From the NCBI RefSeq assembly GCF_038181555.1, contig NZ_JBBWUA010000017.1:5789-69788 (forward strand): a DNA stretch of 64,000 bases, in the 5' to 3' direction. Shown here one piece after another: positions 1 to 8,412 of this stretch. Under the pieces are notes generated by a model, which saw nothing but the letters and a program-made list of their open reading frames with translations, searched no databases and was not told the DNA's origin. How positions within the stretch are numbered: position 1 is the stretch's first letter; every line of letters starts with the position of its first letter. A program made the translations under genes and the position numbers. Origin of the DNA: Desulfitobacterium sp038181555 (GTDB lineage Bacteria > Bacillota > Desulfitobacteriia > Desulfitobacteriales > Desulfitobacteriaceae).

Positions 1-398
1 TTGGGACTTCCAAATAGGGACAAAAAGCGATGGAGTGGCCAGAAAGTCGTATGCGGTCCGCCGATACTGGTAGCCAATACCTCAGGACCAAACTCTTCCT
101 TTAGGGATTGGAGTCTATCGGCAATTTCATCGAGGGCTTGCTCCCAGGAGATTCTTTCCCACTGGCCACTACCCCGTTCACCGACTCTCTTTAAAGGATA
201 ATTGATCCTTTGGGGATGATCCATAACCTCAGCAATCATGGGCCAGCGCTTACACCCCCGCATAATTTCGGCATTATAAGGGAAGCGGTTAGCATCAGGC
301 TGCACTTTGAGCACTCTTCCATCCTCTACTGTGGCAATGAGCCCACATTGATATCCACAAAAACGGCAATTAGTTGGAACTGTTTTTCTATTACTCAT
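1..398 (-). CDS. Molybdopterin oxidoreductase catalytic subunit, N-terminal part (gene continues past the left edge)
   Basis: Reading leftwards from an ATG at 398 gives an open frame to base 1, so about 132 N-terminal residues are visible. It starts MSNRKTVPTNCRFCGYQCGL, a Cys-x2-Cys-x3-Cys motif with a fourth Cys about 30 residues on (RGCKRW). That is the [4Fe-4S] domain at the start of DMSO-reductase-family enzymes. The segment LKRVGERGSGQWERISWEQA is the usual molybdopterin-binding entry. No signal peptide is present, so a cytoplasmic enzyme is inferred. The ATG overlaps the stop of the upstream radical SAM gene by 8 bases, which points to translational coupling. The substrate cannot be judged from this fragment. 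Confidence 0.93.
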   Translation of the reverse strand, partial: MSNRKTVPTNCRFCGYQCGLIATVEDGRVLKVQPDANRFPYNAEIMRGCKRWPMIAEVMDHPQRINYPLKRVGERGSGQWERISWEQALDEIADRLQSLKEEFGPEVLATSIGGPHTTFWPLHRFLSLFGSP

Positions 399-1710
399 AC
401 GCCCTCACCTGCTGTCTCATAATATCCGATAACTTTTTCCCTTCAATATTGGTCAACTGATACCCGCAAAAAGGAATTAATCCCCCTGCTTTTCCTGCAA
501 CGATCATGCTGCATTCGCGAAGCTTCTTAAGGTCCATGTTTCCGGCATCAATATAATTTTCAATTAAGATGGTCAAACCCGGTTCAAGCTCAGGATATTG
601 CATATCAGCGATATCGGCAAAAACCGAGCCTTGAGGACTCTGGGGATTAAAGGATTCAATATACTCTTCGATAGTCAGGCGCCTGGAAAGAGGCTGAATC
701 ACTCCTTTATCTTCCACTAAGTAAGTAGAGCTGGAACATAAAGGATTAGAGCATCCCAAGGGCCAAAAGTCTGAGGGTTCAATCATACCTTTGCTTTGCT
801 CAGAGATCATAAAAATTACATCTCCCATGGTTAACCGTTTAAGCAAGGGTACATCAAATCGTCCAGAACCAAAGGCTGGTTGGTAGGCAATCCCCACAAT
901 GACATCTCTGTTTTCTAGTGCAAAATTAAGCACTTGACCCATTTGATCTTCATTGATTCCTTCAATTACTGTCATGGCCAAAACTACTTGAACCCCTGCC
1001 TCACGGCAGTTTTCAATAGTTTTAAGTTTTGTTGGCAATAAATTTTCACCGCGTATTTGCTTGTAGACTTCCCCTGTCATACCGTCAAATTGGAGATAGA
1101 CCCCACTAATACCAACCTCAGCAAGATCTTTTATATAATCTAGGTTCTGACCGATGACTACCCCATTGGTATTGACTTCAATGGCCTGAAAACCAATCTC
1201 CCGACCTAAACGAATGATATCGGCTAAGTCCCTGCGGGTAGTGGGCTCACCACCCGTTAATTGGATACTCGTATCGGAACTAGTGTTTTTAAGAATATAG
1301 CGGAACTTCTCAGCAAGTGCATCTAAGCTTGGATTTGGGTCAGGGCGAAAATCATTGGCGGCCATAAAGCAGACCGGGCAACGCAGATTACACCCTTCGG
1401 TTACCTCGATCTCCACTAAGGTTGGATGGCGCAGATGAGCCTCACACAACCCGCAATCACTTGGGCATCCGTCTTTCACAGGAATGGGTGAATGAGGAGA
1501 AATTGCTGGTAGTTTAAACTGATTCATCCACTGATAATGCTCCACATTCGGCCATAGATAGGTCGTATGGGCTCCGTGTTCGGAACAGTTTTTCTCCATA
1601 TAGACCGCCTGATCACGAACCACGATCTGGGCTCGAACAACCTTTAGACAGATCGGACAAACGCTCTGGGTATGATCAAGGATCATACCCTCTTCCCAAT
1701 GCTGCTTCAT
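391..1710 (-). CDS. Radical SAM protein of the COG1964 (MJ0619-like) type
   Basis: A 439-residue protein. Residues 107-114 read CNLRCPVC, the Cys-x3-Cys-x2-Cys motif that binds the radical SAM [4Fe-4S] cluster. SIQLTGGEPT follows as the glycine-rich SAM-contact motif. The N-terminus has an additional Cys pair (VCPICLKV, near 18-21), a Cys-x3-His (NCSEHG, near 42-46) and three Cys at 82-89. This layout matches COG1964 radical SAM enzymes, whose characterised member MJ0619 methylates a pterin precursor. Position between an NrfD gene and another molybdoenzyme suggests a role in maturing or modifying a pterin or the enzyme, but that is inference. The start has a GGAGG-type site (GGAGGAATCAAT). 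Confidence 0.85.
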   Translation of the reverse strand: MKQHWEEGMILDHTQSVCPICLKVVRAQIVVRDQAVYMEKNCSEHGAHTTYLWPNVEHYQWMNQFKLPAISPHSPIPVKDGCPSDCGLCEAHLRHPTLVEIEVTEGCNLRCPVCFMAANDFRPDPNPSLDALAEKFRYILKNTSSDTSIQLTGGEPTTRRDLADIIRLGREIGFQAIEVNTNGVVIGQNLDYIKDLAEVGISGVYLQFDGMTGEVYKQIRGENLLPTKLKTIENCREAGVQVVLAMTVIEGINEDQMGQVLNFALENRDVIVGIAYQPAFGSGRFDVPLLKRLTMGDVIFMISEQSKGMIEPSDFWPLGCSNPLCSSSTYLVEDKGVIQPLSRRLTIEEYIESFNPQSPQGSVFADIADMQYPELEPGLTILIENYIDAGNMDLKKLRECSMIVAGKAGGLIPFCGYQLTNIEGKKLSDIMRQQVRAYE

Positions 1711-1771
1711 ATATTGATTCCTCCATTTTACCGATCAAGTTATTTCCGTCACTTGAAACCTAAAAAAATAA

Positions 1772-1838
1772 TGAGTAGGTGCAGGTTCTCCATAGCCAGT
1801 GAGCCCACTGGGTCAGCTTCAGAGAAGCTGCACTCTCA
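1772..1838 (-). terminator. Three-way-junction hairpin plus U-run between nrfD-like and radical SAM genes
   Basis: Read on the minus strand, TGAGAGTGCAG pairs with CTGCACCTACTCA with a small internal bulge. The closed region holds two further hairpins, CTTC-TCT-GAAG and CCAGTG-GGCT-CACTGG. A U-rich run (ATTATTTTTTTA) follows immediately. It begins about 9 bases after the nrfD-like stop. It could be an ordinary terminator that limits expression of the radical SAM and second molybdoenzyme genes, or a structured attenuator. I do not recognise a known riboswitch class. Confidence 0.55.
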
Positions 1839-1846
1839 TTTCTAAT

Positions 1847-2770
1847 TTAAATTTGCTTTGTCCAAACCTTTTGTAAGAAGGTTTCATCCCCATGAGGGAG
1901 TCGCGAGCGATATTTCTCTTCTCCGGGTAACCAAGTACGATCTTGACCTGAATATACGACGAGATTACGCATGAGCAGACCCCCAAGAATAGCCAAAATC
2001 CCAGCAATTCCAATGGAAACACCATTGGGGATTAGGAAAAGCGCCAAGGGTACTACGGTGCCTAGGAACATAAAACCGACACGGAAAGGATTAGCATAAT
2101 TTCCGGTGGTCCAGCGTCTCACGGCTGCTACCTCACGTGCCGTAGTTCCACTACTCTTAATCCAGAGATAACCGATCCAAATAACAAATTGGAAAGCACA
2201 AAGTCCAGCGGCCAGTTGGGGAAATAGAGCATAGACCGCAGGAGCTGCCACACTAACCCAACCGCATACGATATAGGCAGCTAGACCAGTCAGCAATGAA
2301 GAAGTTAAAAAGAGAACCATCATACCGGGGCCATTCCAAAAGGGACGTGACTTATGCCTTGCCAATAAAACTCCCGGATAAGTGGCGACGATAAACCCAG
2401 TAATGACACAAAGAATCGCCAGTATTTTACGAAGACCGACGATGCCAAACCAAGGAAATAGTTCAATCCAACTGGTACCTAGTAAAAGACCAGCAACAAT
2501 GGCAATGGACATGTTCCAGGCTCCAAAAGTTAAGATGGCTTTGGGATTCATAAATACCCGCAAGGCCTGGAAGGGTCGCCCTAACTCCAGAACCAGTAAA
2601 CCAGCCCCGCAAGCGATAAACACAGCCCCCGCCAAAATCCCCAAAGTAGAGAGATTGCTACCTACAAATAACTCAGCAATTCCAGCAAAGAGGAGCATTG
2701 CCGCTCCCATGCCCGCAAAAAAGAAGTCGAAAGCTAACATCCAGCCCCATGTTTCATGTTTTTGGCTCAT
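1847..2770 (-). CDS. NrfD/PsrC-type membrane anchor subunit of a molybdoenzyme complex
   Basis: About 307 residues with eight or nine hydrophobic helices, ending in a short basic tail. NrfD/PsrC proteins are quinone-interacting anchors that pass electrons between the membrane pool and a ferredoxin subunit. The family call rests on topology, length and position directly after a four-cluster ferredoxin and a molybdoenzyme. I chose the ATG at 2770 because GGAGGG lies 6-11 bases upstream. An earlier TTG at 2788 is in frame but has no such site. The gene follows the ferredoxin stop closely, consistent with one three-subunit operon. Confidence 0.88.
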   Translation of the reverse strand: MSQKHETWGWMLAFDFFFAGMGAAMLLFAGIAELFVGSNLSTLGILAGAVFIACGAGLLVLELGRPFQALRVFMNPKAILTFGAWNMSIAIVAGLLLGTSWIELFPWFGIVGLRKILAILCVITGFIVATYPGVLLARHKSRPFWNGPGMMVLFLTSSLLTGLAAYIVCGWVSVAAPAVYALFPQLAAGLCAFQFVIWIGYLWIKSSGTTAREVAAVRRWTTGNYANPFRVGFMFLGTVVPLALFLIPNGVSIGIAGILAILGGLLMRNLVVYSGQDRTWLPGEEKYRSRLPHGDETFLQKVWTKQI

Positions 2771-2784
2771 TTCAATCCCTCCAA

Positions 2785-3333
2785 TCAATAAAGATAATAG
2801 ACAAAGGGTTCAGTGTCTAACTCTTCTAGTAGGCGTCCAGTTGTCTTAGTCGTATTTACTAATCGATAGACCTCACTATCCTTGTCCTCGATATCTCCGA
2901 AAACACGTGCCTTTTGGTGACAGGTTTGCACACACCAGGGAACTTTCCCTTGATCCACCCGTTCGTCTTTGCAGAAATTACATTTTTGTACAGTACCCTT
3001 TTTAGCATTAGTAACACGAGCTCCATAAGGACAAACCATAATACAGGTCTTACAGCCTACACATTTGCTTTCTTCTACCCAGACAATACCATCCTCCCGT
3101 TGCTGTGATGCCCCGGTGGGACAAGCATCTACACAGGGAGAATTGCCACAATGCATACATAGTAGAGGGAGATGAACCATTCGCACATGGGGGAATTTTC
3201 CGATCGGTCCATGGGTTGTTACTGGATTATAAATCATGTCGATGGGAAGTTCATTATTCACTCGACAAGCCACTGTGCAAGATTGGCAGCCCGAACATTT
3301 TCGAGTATCAATAACCATTGCATAACGTGCCAT
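2785..3333 (-). CDS. Four-cluster ferredoxin subunit (DmsB/PsrB/PhsB type)
   Basis: A 182-residue protein with the four Cys groups of the electron-transfer subunit of complex iron-sulfur molybdoenzymes: CSGCQSCTVAC near the N-terminus, CMHCGNSPCVDACP, CVGCKTCIMVCPYG, and a final CNFC...PWCVQTC group. These should hold four [4Fe-4S] clusters wiring the catalytic subunit to the NrfD anchor. There is no signal peptide. It starts two bases after the catalytic subunit stop and is followed by the NrfD gene, so the order is catalytic, ferredoxin, anchor. The family call is firm; the electron direction is not visible. Confidence 0.93.
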   Translation of the reverse strand: MARYAMVIDTRKCSGCQSCTVACRVNNELPIDMIYNPVTTHGPIGKFPHVRMVHLPLLCMHCGNSPCVDACPTGASQQREDGIVWVEESKCVGCKTCIMVCPYGARVTNAKKGTVQKCNFCKDERVDQGKVPWCVQTCHQKARVFGDIEDKDSEVYRLVNTTKTTGRLLEELDTEPFVYYLY

Positions 3334-3335
3334 GT

Positions 3336-5579
3336 TTATTTATCCTCCTTTCTGTCTGAGCTTTGTACCTTATAGATTTTGCACAATAAACCACGGTTTG
3401 CCCAGCTCCCACTCATGGGATCACAATCTTCATCTGCCACACTGGTAAGAACATTGGCATTGGATTCAAGACAGCCACCCAACTCCGGATCGCGCATATC
3501 CCGTTCCGGGTACCACCAGCCACGTTCAGTGAAGACTGTACCAGGCCTAATTCCCTCGGTAAGGCTGGCTTTTTGCTTGATGCGCCCACGTCGGGTCTCG
3601 ATCCAGACCCAATCCCCTTCTTGAATACCATACTCAGCAGCCGTATCTGGATTGATTTCCATATGAGGTTCATGACGAATAAAACGAAGCTCTTGAATAT
3701 TAAAGTGTTCAGAATGATGGAAAGGCATGACCCCTGCTCCTGTGGTCAGAACCAATGGATATTCCTTCGCTAGTTCAGGATGGTCAATCTCATTCTCCAC
3801 GGGTGGAATGTATTGGGGCAAAGGAGGATAACCGAGTTCTTCAAGGACGCTGGAGTAAATCTCTATTTTACCTGAGGGAGTAGCAAAGCCGCCCCGCTCT
3901 TTATACTTGAAGTATTCTCTTTCCGGGAAATGGAAGCGGTAAAACTCAACAAATTCATCATAGCTCTCCACACCATAGCCCAGATCCTTAATCCGGTAGA
4001 AGTAGGCATCCTCCAGCGTTTCCCAAGGCCAGTGTTCTTTTTGACCCAGTCTTATACCAAGATCCCGCCAAAATTCAAAGTCCGTATGACGCTCATACAT
4101 AGGCTGAATAGCCCGTTGCGAACACATTAAGAAATCAGAACAACCGTACGTAGAGGTAATGGTCGGACGTTCGAAGGAACCCGCCATGGGCAGTACATAA
4201 TCGGAAAGCATGGCTGTTGGGGTTAACCAATAGTCGCAGGTAATCAGAAGATCTAAGGCCTTCAGGGCTGCCAAGACTTTCTTACTCTCGCCATAGGAAT
4301 TCACAGGATTTGTGGCCGAAACCAACAAGGCTTTCACAGGGTAAGGATCTTCTGTCAAAATTGCATTATAGACCGAGGGAGGATGAGCCTCACACATCCA
4401 CTCTGCCGTAGGAGCTTTACCCCAGTATTTTTTCGTTATCTCGGCGATCCGTCCGTATCCTGGCCAGGTTACAAGCTTAAATTTATCTGACCCCAGTTGT
4501 TTAGCCCGTTGTTCTTCGCTTAAGTACTCATTGAGCTCCATCTCTTCGTCAGTGACAAACTCTTTGCTAGGACCGGTCAAAAGATCTGCCCCGGGGCAAT
4601 CCAAATTGCCGGTGATGGCTCTTAAGATGGCTCTTGCATGTTGGGTTGCTCCGGCCGGTTTGCCGATTTGGTCAACAGCCGTCCCCCATTGAATATTGCC
4701 CGGCTTATTCGTGGCATACATCCGTGCGCCTTCCCGAATAATATCTGCGCTTACTCCTGTTAAAGGCTCAGCCCACTCCGGTGTAAATTCTTCCACATGA
4801 GCTGTTAACTCGTCAAAGCCTACACAATGTTCGTACACAAATTCGTAATCAGCTAGTCCCTCATAGATAATGACATTAATCCAAGCCAAGGCTAAGGCCA
4901 AGTCGGAACCCGGTCTTACTGGGATCCAGAGATCAGCCTTTGCTGCAGTCTCCGTAAAGCGGGGATCAATTACAATTACCTTGAGCCCTTTGGCTTTAAG
5001 GGCACTGACTCCACTCATTTCCGGCAAGGTTGATATCCCCGGGTTCTGGCCCCAGAGTACTAGACATCTGCTCGTTCCTAAGTCAATCTCAAAAGGACTC
5101 CAGCCATAAACTGCTGTTTCAATCATAAAGGTAGGAATCCAGCACAAATGAGAATTGTGAAAACCATTGGGACTACCAAAGAGATTCATAAAGCGACGTC
5201 TTGCCCAGTCGTCTGTACGAGAAGTTCCACCGGCTGTAGCAACAGCCTCTGCCCCATACTGTTTGCGGATCTCTTCCAGCTTGGTTCCAATCTCATCAAT
5301 GGCTTGCTCCCAAGTAATCCTTTCCCATTCGCCTGAACCTTTTTCCCCCTTACGCTTTAAGGGGAAATTAACTCGGGCTTCATGGTCCAGATGAATAAGA
5401 TTAACGTTCCCACGGCAGCACAGGCCGCCTGTATTTGTGGGGTAATCAGTGTCACCCTCGAAATGAAGGATCTTGCCGTCTTTTACATAAACTAAGCAGC
5501 CGCAGTTCTGATGACAGAAATAGCAGCAAGCTTTTTTGACTTCGACTCCTTCTTGTTCTAAATCAAACTTCGTGCTCAT
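3336..5579 (-). CDS. Molybdopterin oxidoreductase catalytic subunit (DMSO reductase family)
   Basis: About 747 residues from the ATG at 5579, which is preceded by GGAGGGAAGAA; an in-frame ATG at 5597 lies inside that site. Residues 18-26 read ACCYFCHQNC and a later GGLCCRGN supplies the last Cys of the N-terminal [4Fe-4S] domain. A Cys at about 146 (NSHLCWIP) lies where family members carry the metal ligand, so Cys ligation is plausible. The C-terminal part has the usual dinucleotide-binding domain (NPDTAAEYGIQEGDWVWIET). No TAT signal is present, suggesting a cytoplasmic active site. Polysulfide, thiosulfate or another substrate cannot be decided. Confidence 0.93.
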   Translation of the reverse strand: MSTKFDLEQEGVEVKKACCYFCHQNCGCLVYVKDGKILHFEGDTDYPTNTGGLCCRGNVNLIHLDHEARVNFPLKRKGEKGSGEWERITWEQAIDEIGTKLEEIRKQYGAEAVATAGGTSRTDDWARRRFMNLFGSPNGFHNSHLCWIPTFMIETAVYGWSPFEIDLGTSRCLVLWGQNPGISTLPEMSGVSALKAKGLKVIVIDPRFTETAAKADLWIPVRPGSDLALALAWINVIIYEGLADYEFVYEHCVGFDELTAHVEEFTPEWAEPLTGVSADIIREGARMYATNKPGNIQWGTAVDQIGKPAGATQHARAILRAITGNLDCPGADLLTGPSKEFVTDEEMELNEYLSEEQRAKQLGSDKFKLVTWPGYGRIAEITKKYWGKAPTAEWMCEAHPPSVYNAILTEDPYPVKALLVSATNPVNSYGESKKVLAALKALDLLITCDYWLTPTAMLSDYVLPMAGSFERPTITSTYGCSDFLMCSQRAIQPMYERHTDFEFWRDLGIRLGQKEHWPWETLEDAYFYRIKDLGYGVESYDEFVEFYRFHFPEREYFKYKERGGFATPSGKIEIYSSVLEELGYPPLPQYIPPVENEIDHPELAKEYPLVLTTGAGVMPFHHSEHFNIQELRFIRHEPHMEINPDTAAEYGIQEGDWVWIETRRGRIKQKASLTEGIRPGTVFTERGWWYPERDMRDPELGGCLESNANVLTSVADEDCDPMSGSWANRGLLCKIYKVQSSDRKEDK

Positions 5580-5638
5580 TTCTTCCCTCCATTGCAAATA
5601 GATTGTGAAATAATAAATAATGTCCTACATCATTACTT

Positions 5639-5655
5639 TGCAATTTCTATGCCAG
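5639..5655 (-). promoter_or_regulatory. Sigma-54 (-24/-12) promoter for the first molybdoenzyme operon
   Basis: The minus strand reads CTGGCATAGAAATTGCA, matching the sigma-54 consensus TGGCAC-N5-TTGCW with the required 10 bases between the GG and GC dinucleotides. It lies about 60-75 bases upstream of the ATG at 5579. Three similar elements occur elsewhere in the window. Confidence 0.75.
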
Positions 5656-5766
5656 GTAGTGATTCGTGAAAAAAGGCTTAAAACCAAGCTATTTCATTAT
5701 TGGTATTGCACTGCTTCTTTCATTTTGAAAAAAACAGTGTCTTTTTAGGAATTACCTATTGAAACA

Positions 5767-5803
5767 AATACTGCTCCCGGCAATTAAGTCCGAAAGCAGT
5801 ATT
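5767..5803 (-). terminator. Hairpin downstream of the MFS stump
   Basis: AATACTGCT and AGCAGTATT form a 9-bp stem, followed on the minus strand by TTGTTTC. It sits 37 bases after the stop of the transporter remnant ending at 5840. It is probably that gene's old terminator. The U-run is weak. Confidence 0.5.
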
Positions 5804-5839
5804 GTATTTTAGAAAATATTAACCCTCAGGGACATCGAC

Positions 5840-5925
5840 TTAGACACCAGCTTTTATAACATTTTCTTCTTGAATTTGGTCGATTGTTTTTCCCTTGGTT
5901 TCGTTTCTCACAAAGAAGAAGGCAG
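5840..5925 (-). pseudogene. C-terminal stump of an MFS transporter
   Basis: The minus strand encodes FFFVRNETKGKTIDQIQEEN and then VIKAGV before a TAA at 5842-5840. The RNETKGKTID block is the conserved tail of MFS carriers and resembles the end of the intact MFS protein at 6607-8100 (RETKGKSMD). About 28 codons remain. At its 5' side the reading runs straight into transposase sequence of opposite orientation. The simplest reading is that an insertion or deletion removed the rest. Its AT-rich codons differ from those of the neighbouring GC-rich MFS gene, so it is not a duplicate of that gene. Confidence 0.7.
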
Positions 5926-6335
5926 CTAACCTTCAAGGATGCGTATCTCTTGATAAGTAACCGAGTCGATGCTCCGGAAGAGGCTACAACTGCCTATGCT
6001 AGGAGATGGAGAATTGAAGTTTTTTACCGTATGGCTAAGCAGAATCTTGGATTAACATCGTGTTATGCTCAGCCTGAAGCCGCCCATTTTGCACATGTGG
6101 AACTCTTGTTCACGGCGAAAACCCTTCTTTGTTACGCTGATGGGTGTGCAATAAAGAAGGCGCCGAACAAGCCCCATCCCTCTGCGAAGTGGTCAGGTAC
6201 TTTTTCAACGCCGATTGTCGGATTCGCTGTTGCAAGCAGCAGATCAAAGTCTATTTTGACACAGCAACCAAGTGTTTTTCAAGGCTTAGCGTAAATTCTG
6301 GCCTCAATCTTTGGAACCTCCATAACTACTGCATA
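5925..6335 (+). pseudogene. IS4-superfamily transposase remnant (5' truncated, frameshifted)
   Basis: The plus strand from about 5925 encodes DAYLLISNRVDAPEEATTAY and then ARRWRIEVFYRMAK. This contains the IS4 signature Y-x2-R-x3-E-x6-K exactly. The frame continues to about 6140 (ELLFTAKTLLCYAD), after which the sensible continuation (NKEGAEQAPSLCEVVRYFF) lies in another frame. The copy is therefore frameshifted and has lost its N-terminal half. No terminal inverted repeats could be identified. It separates the MFS stump from the GC-rich MFS operon and probably took part in the rearrangement there. Confidence 0.8.
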
Positions 6336-6343
6336 TTTAGTAC

Positions 6344-6574
6344 TTACTTCTTCCGCGACCGCACGATTTCCATCCCGCCGAAGATAAAGAAGTGCACAAA
6401 CGGCAAGCCTAATGCGGCGGCCATCAGCGGAACCGCGTAACCTTGCTTCGAGAAACCGGGAATAGCAAGGGGGCACACGATACATGCGATGACCATAAAG
6501 ATCAGGACTCCCAGCATGGCGTAGAACGCGGTACCTCCTGATAATTCCATATTCGACAATTCCTTATTATCCAT
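6344..6574 (-). CDS. Small two-helix membrane protein downstream of the MFS gene
   Basis: A 76-residue protein with two hydrophobic segments (about 16-38 and 48-66) and a basic tail (RSRKK). AGGAGG lies 5 bases before the ATG. It starts 33 bases after the MFS transporter stop and shares its GC-rich codon use, so the two form one transcription unit. I do not recognise the family. A small accessory subunit of the transporter is possible but not shown. Its 3' end abuts the transposase remnant. Confidence 0.75.
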   Translation of the reverse strand: MDNKELSNMELSGGTAFYAMLGVLIFMVIACIVCPLAIPGFSKQGYAVPLMAAALGLPFVHFFIFGGMEIVRSRKK

Positions 6575-6606
6575 AAGAACCTCCTTTTTGTCCCCTTAGC
6601 TGACGG

Positions 6607-8100
6607 TCAGGCCGTCTCCATCTCGGTCTGCAGAGCGTCCATGGACTTACCCTTGGTCTCCCGCTGGACGAACAGCATCGTACAGATAAAGCCGAGCCCC
6701 AGCGGAATAATCAGGACAAGGACCAGCGACGACCAGTTGGTGGTGCCACCGGAAGAGAACATGGGTGACGTCGACAGGGTACCGAGAATGATCGGTGAGG
6801 CCGCGCCGCCGAAGCGCGCGAAAGCCTGGCACCATGACACGCCCATGTTGCGCATCTGGGTGGGATAACTCTCAGGCATGAGGGGCTGAACCGCCGTGAT
6901 GGCATAGTTGAGCGCGAACCCGAACAGCAGCATGAGGGCGATACAGAGCCCGTAGTTGTTCGGAACCACGAACAACGAACACAGGATAATGGCAAAGATG
7001 GCGAAGAGCCAGGAAAACGCCAGGTTGCGCTTGCGCCCCACCAAGTCCGACATAAAACCGACCGAGATGTTGGAGACTATGGCCGCCACGTTGTTGAATG
7101 TCTGAAGATTGACAGCCTGAGCCGGCGAATAACCAATCCCTTTGAACCAAGTCGGCAACCAGGCGTTCATACCGTAAACGCAGAACTGGCCGATGAAATA
7201 GCAGGACCAGATGGCGCAGGTAGCCACAATGTAGCGCCTGGAGAACAGGGTATCCGGCGTGGATCGGGCCGGTTTGGGAGGAATGATGAGGGAGGAGGGA
7301 TCGATCTTATCCGCGCTGCCACGGACAGACTTCTGAATCTGTTCCAAACTGGCGGCGGCGTCCTGAAGCCGACCCTTCGAGACGTACCAGGCCGAGGTTT
7401 CCTTCATGAAGAAGTGCAGAAAGATGCCGTAGATTATTGGGATAGCTCCGATTAGGTAACATATCCGCCAATTGGCGTACATGGTCGCCTGCACGACCTC
7501 CTTGGTGACAGGATCCTTCGTCATGTAGGTGACGAGCTCGGTAAGCCCGGGAATGATGGGAGTAGAAACATTCTGGATGGCATTGCCTACAAGTCCGGCC
7601 AGCACCCAGCCCACTACCATGAACGCCATGCCGAAGGTGACGAAGACGCCGCGGTTTTTGGACGGCATGGTTTCAGCGAATACCGTGGTCACCACCGGGA
7701 TGCAGGAACCGACACCGAAGCCGGCGATGAAACGGAACAGGGCAAACATTTCATAGCTGGAGGCGAACGCCTGCGGCAAGGTAAAAGCGCCGTAGAACAG
7801 CACGGCCAGGGTCAGCATGGTTTTGCGCCCGAACTTATCGGACAGGATGCCTCCGACCGCGCCTCCGAGCACCATACCCATGAGCGACCACGTGGTTAAG
7901 GAACCCATAAGAGCGCCGGGGTTGGGGTTGTCCGGCCAGAACGTGCTGGCCACCTTGGCATTGGTTGTGTTGACGATCATAAAGTCGTAACCGTCGAAAA
8001 TCATCGCCAGACCGAGGAAACAAAATGTAATCCAGGTAAATTTGTTCACGCCTAAGGAATCAATGACATCGGATACGGAAAATGTCTTTTTTTCGTCCAT
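6607..8100 (-). CDS. MFS transporter, metabolite:H+ symporter type (AAHS-like)
   Basis: A 497-residue, twelve-helix carrier. The first half has the MFS motif GGILSDKFGRKTM after helix 2, the loop motif is repeated in the second half (GFMSDLVGRKRN), and it ends RETKGKSMDALQ. The DGYDFMIVN segment in helix 1 is typical of aromatic-acid and related symporters of this superfamily. Substrate is unknown. Codons are conspicuously GC-rich compared with flanking genes, which suggests recent transfer. The start at 8100 is preceded by AAAAAAGGAGG. It is followed by the small membrane protein gene. Confidence 0.88.
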   Translation of the reverse strand: MDEKKTFSVSDVIDSLGVNKFTWITFCFLGLAMIFDGYDFMIVNTTNAKVASTFWPDNPNPGALMGSLTTWSLMGMVLGGAVGGILSDKFGRKTMLTLAVLFYGAFTLPQAFASSYEMFALFRFIAGFGVGSCIPVVTTVFAETMPSKNRGVFVTFGMAFMVVGWVLAGLVGNAIQNVSTPIIPGLTELVTYMTKDPVTKEVVQATMYANWRICYLIGAIPIIYGIFLHFFMKETSAWYVSKGRLQDAAASLEQIQKSVRGSADKIDPSSLIIPPKPARSTPDTLFSRRYIVATCAIWSCYFIGQFCVYGMNAWLPTWFKGIGYSPAQAVNLQTFNNVAAIVSNISVGFMSDLVGRKRNLAFSWLFAIFAIILCSLFVVPNNYGLCIALMLLFGFALNYAITAVQPLMPESYPTQMRNMGVSWCQAFARFGGAASPIILGTLSTSPMFSSGGTTNWSSLVLVLIIPLGLGFICTMLFVQRETKGKSMDALQTEMETA

Positions 8101-8412
8101 ATTTTCCTCCTTTTTTAAGGAAAAGGCAGAAAGCGGTCAAGTAGTGACAGCCAAGGATTATTTTCATTCTTTCTTCAATGTGATCGCTCCACCATTCCTG
8201 ATTTCAGGTATACTCAAGATTGATATGAATCTAAGGATACCCCCATGACGACCGGGTTCTGCCCTTGTTCGCACTCTTTCCGAATTTGCGACTGATCTTA
8301 ATTTGAGATGTTCTCCATGGTCTGGGGCTTACCAAACGGCTCCGCTGCGCCTTTTCCGTCCGCGTCTATCTTTGTGATTAGTTTCTCATTTTCGAAAATG
8401 CTTTTCCTGACT
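8101..8412. other. Intergenic stretch upstream of the MFS gene with possible coding debris
   Basis: No convincing gene lies here. On the minus strand 8298-8441 an open frame of 47 codons (MKRRILSK...) ends with a GC-rich tail containing DADGKGAAEPFGKP. It lacks a ribosome-binding site and overlaps the small zinc-ribbon gene. The tail shares the base bias of the MFS operon, so it may be a leftover of the transferred segment. The promoter of the MFS gene should be in 8110-8250, but I cannot pick out its boxes. Confidence 0.35.

Noticed and set aside
2382..2849. Long plus-strand open frame (155 codons) opposite the NrfD gene
   Set aside because: It is antisense to a well-supported membrane protein gene, is rich in Pro/Lys/Thr as expected for such shadows, and has no ribosome-binding site.
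6711..7150. Several minus- and plus-strand frames inside the GC-rich MFS gene
   Set aside because: High GC removes stop codons by chance; the MFS frame has the conserved motifs and a ribosome-binding site.
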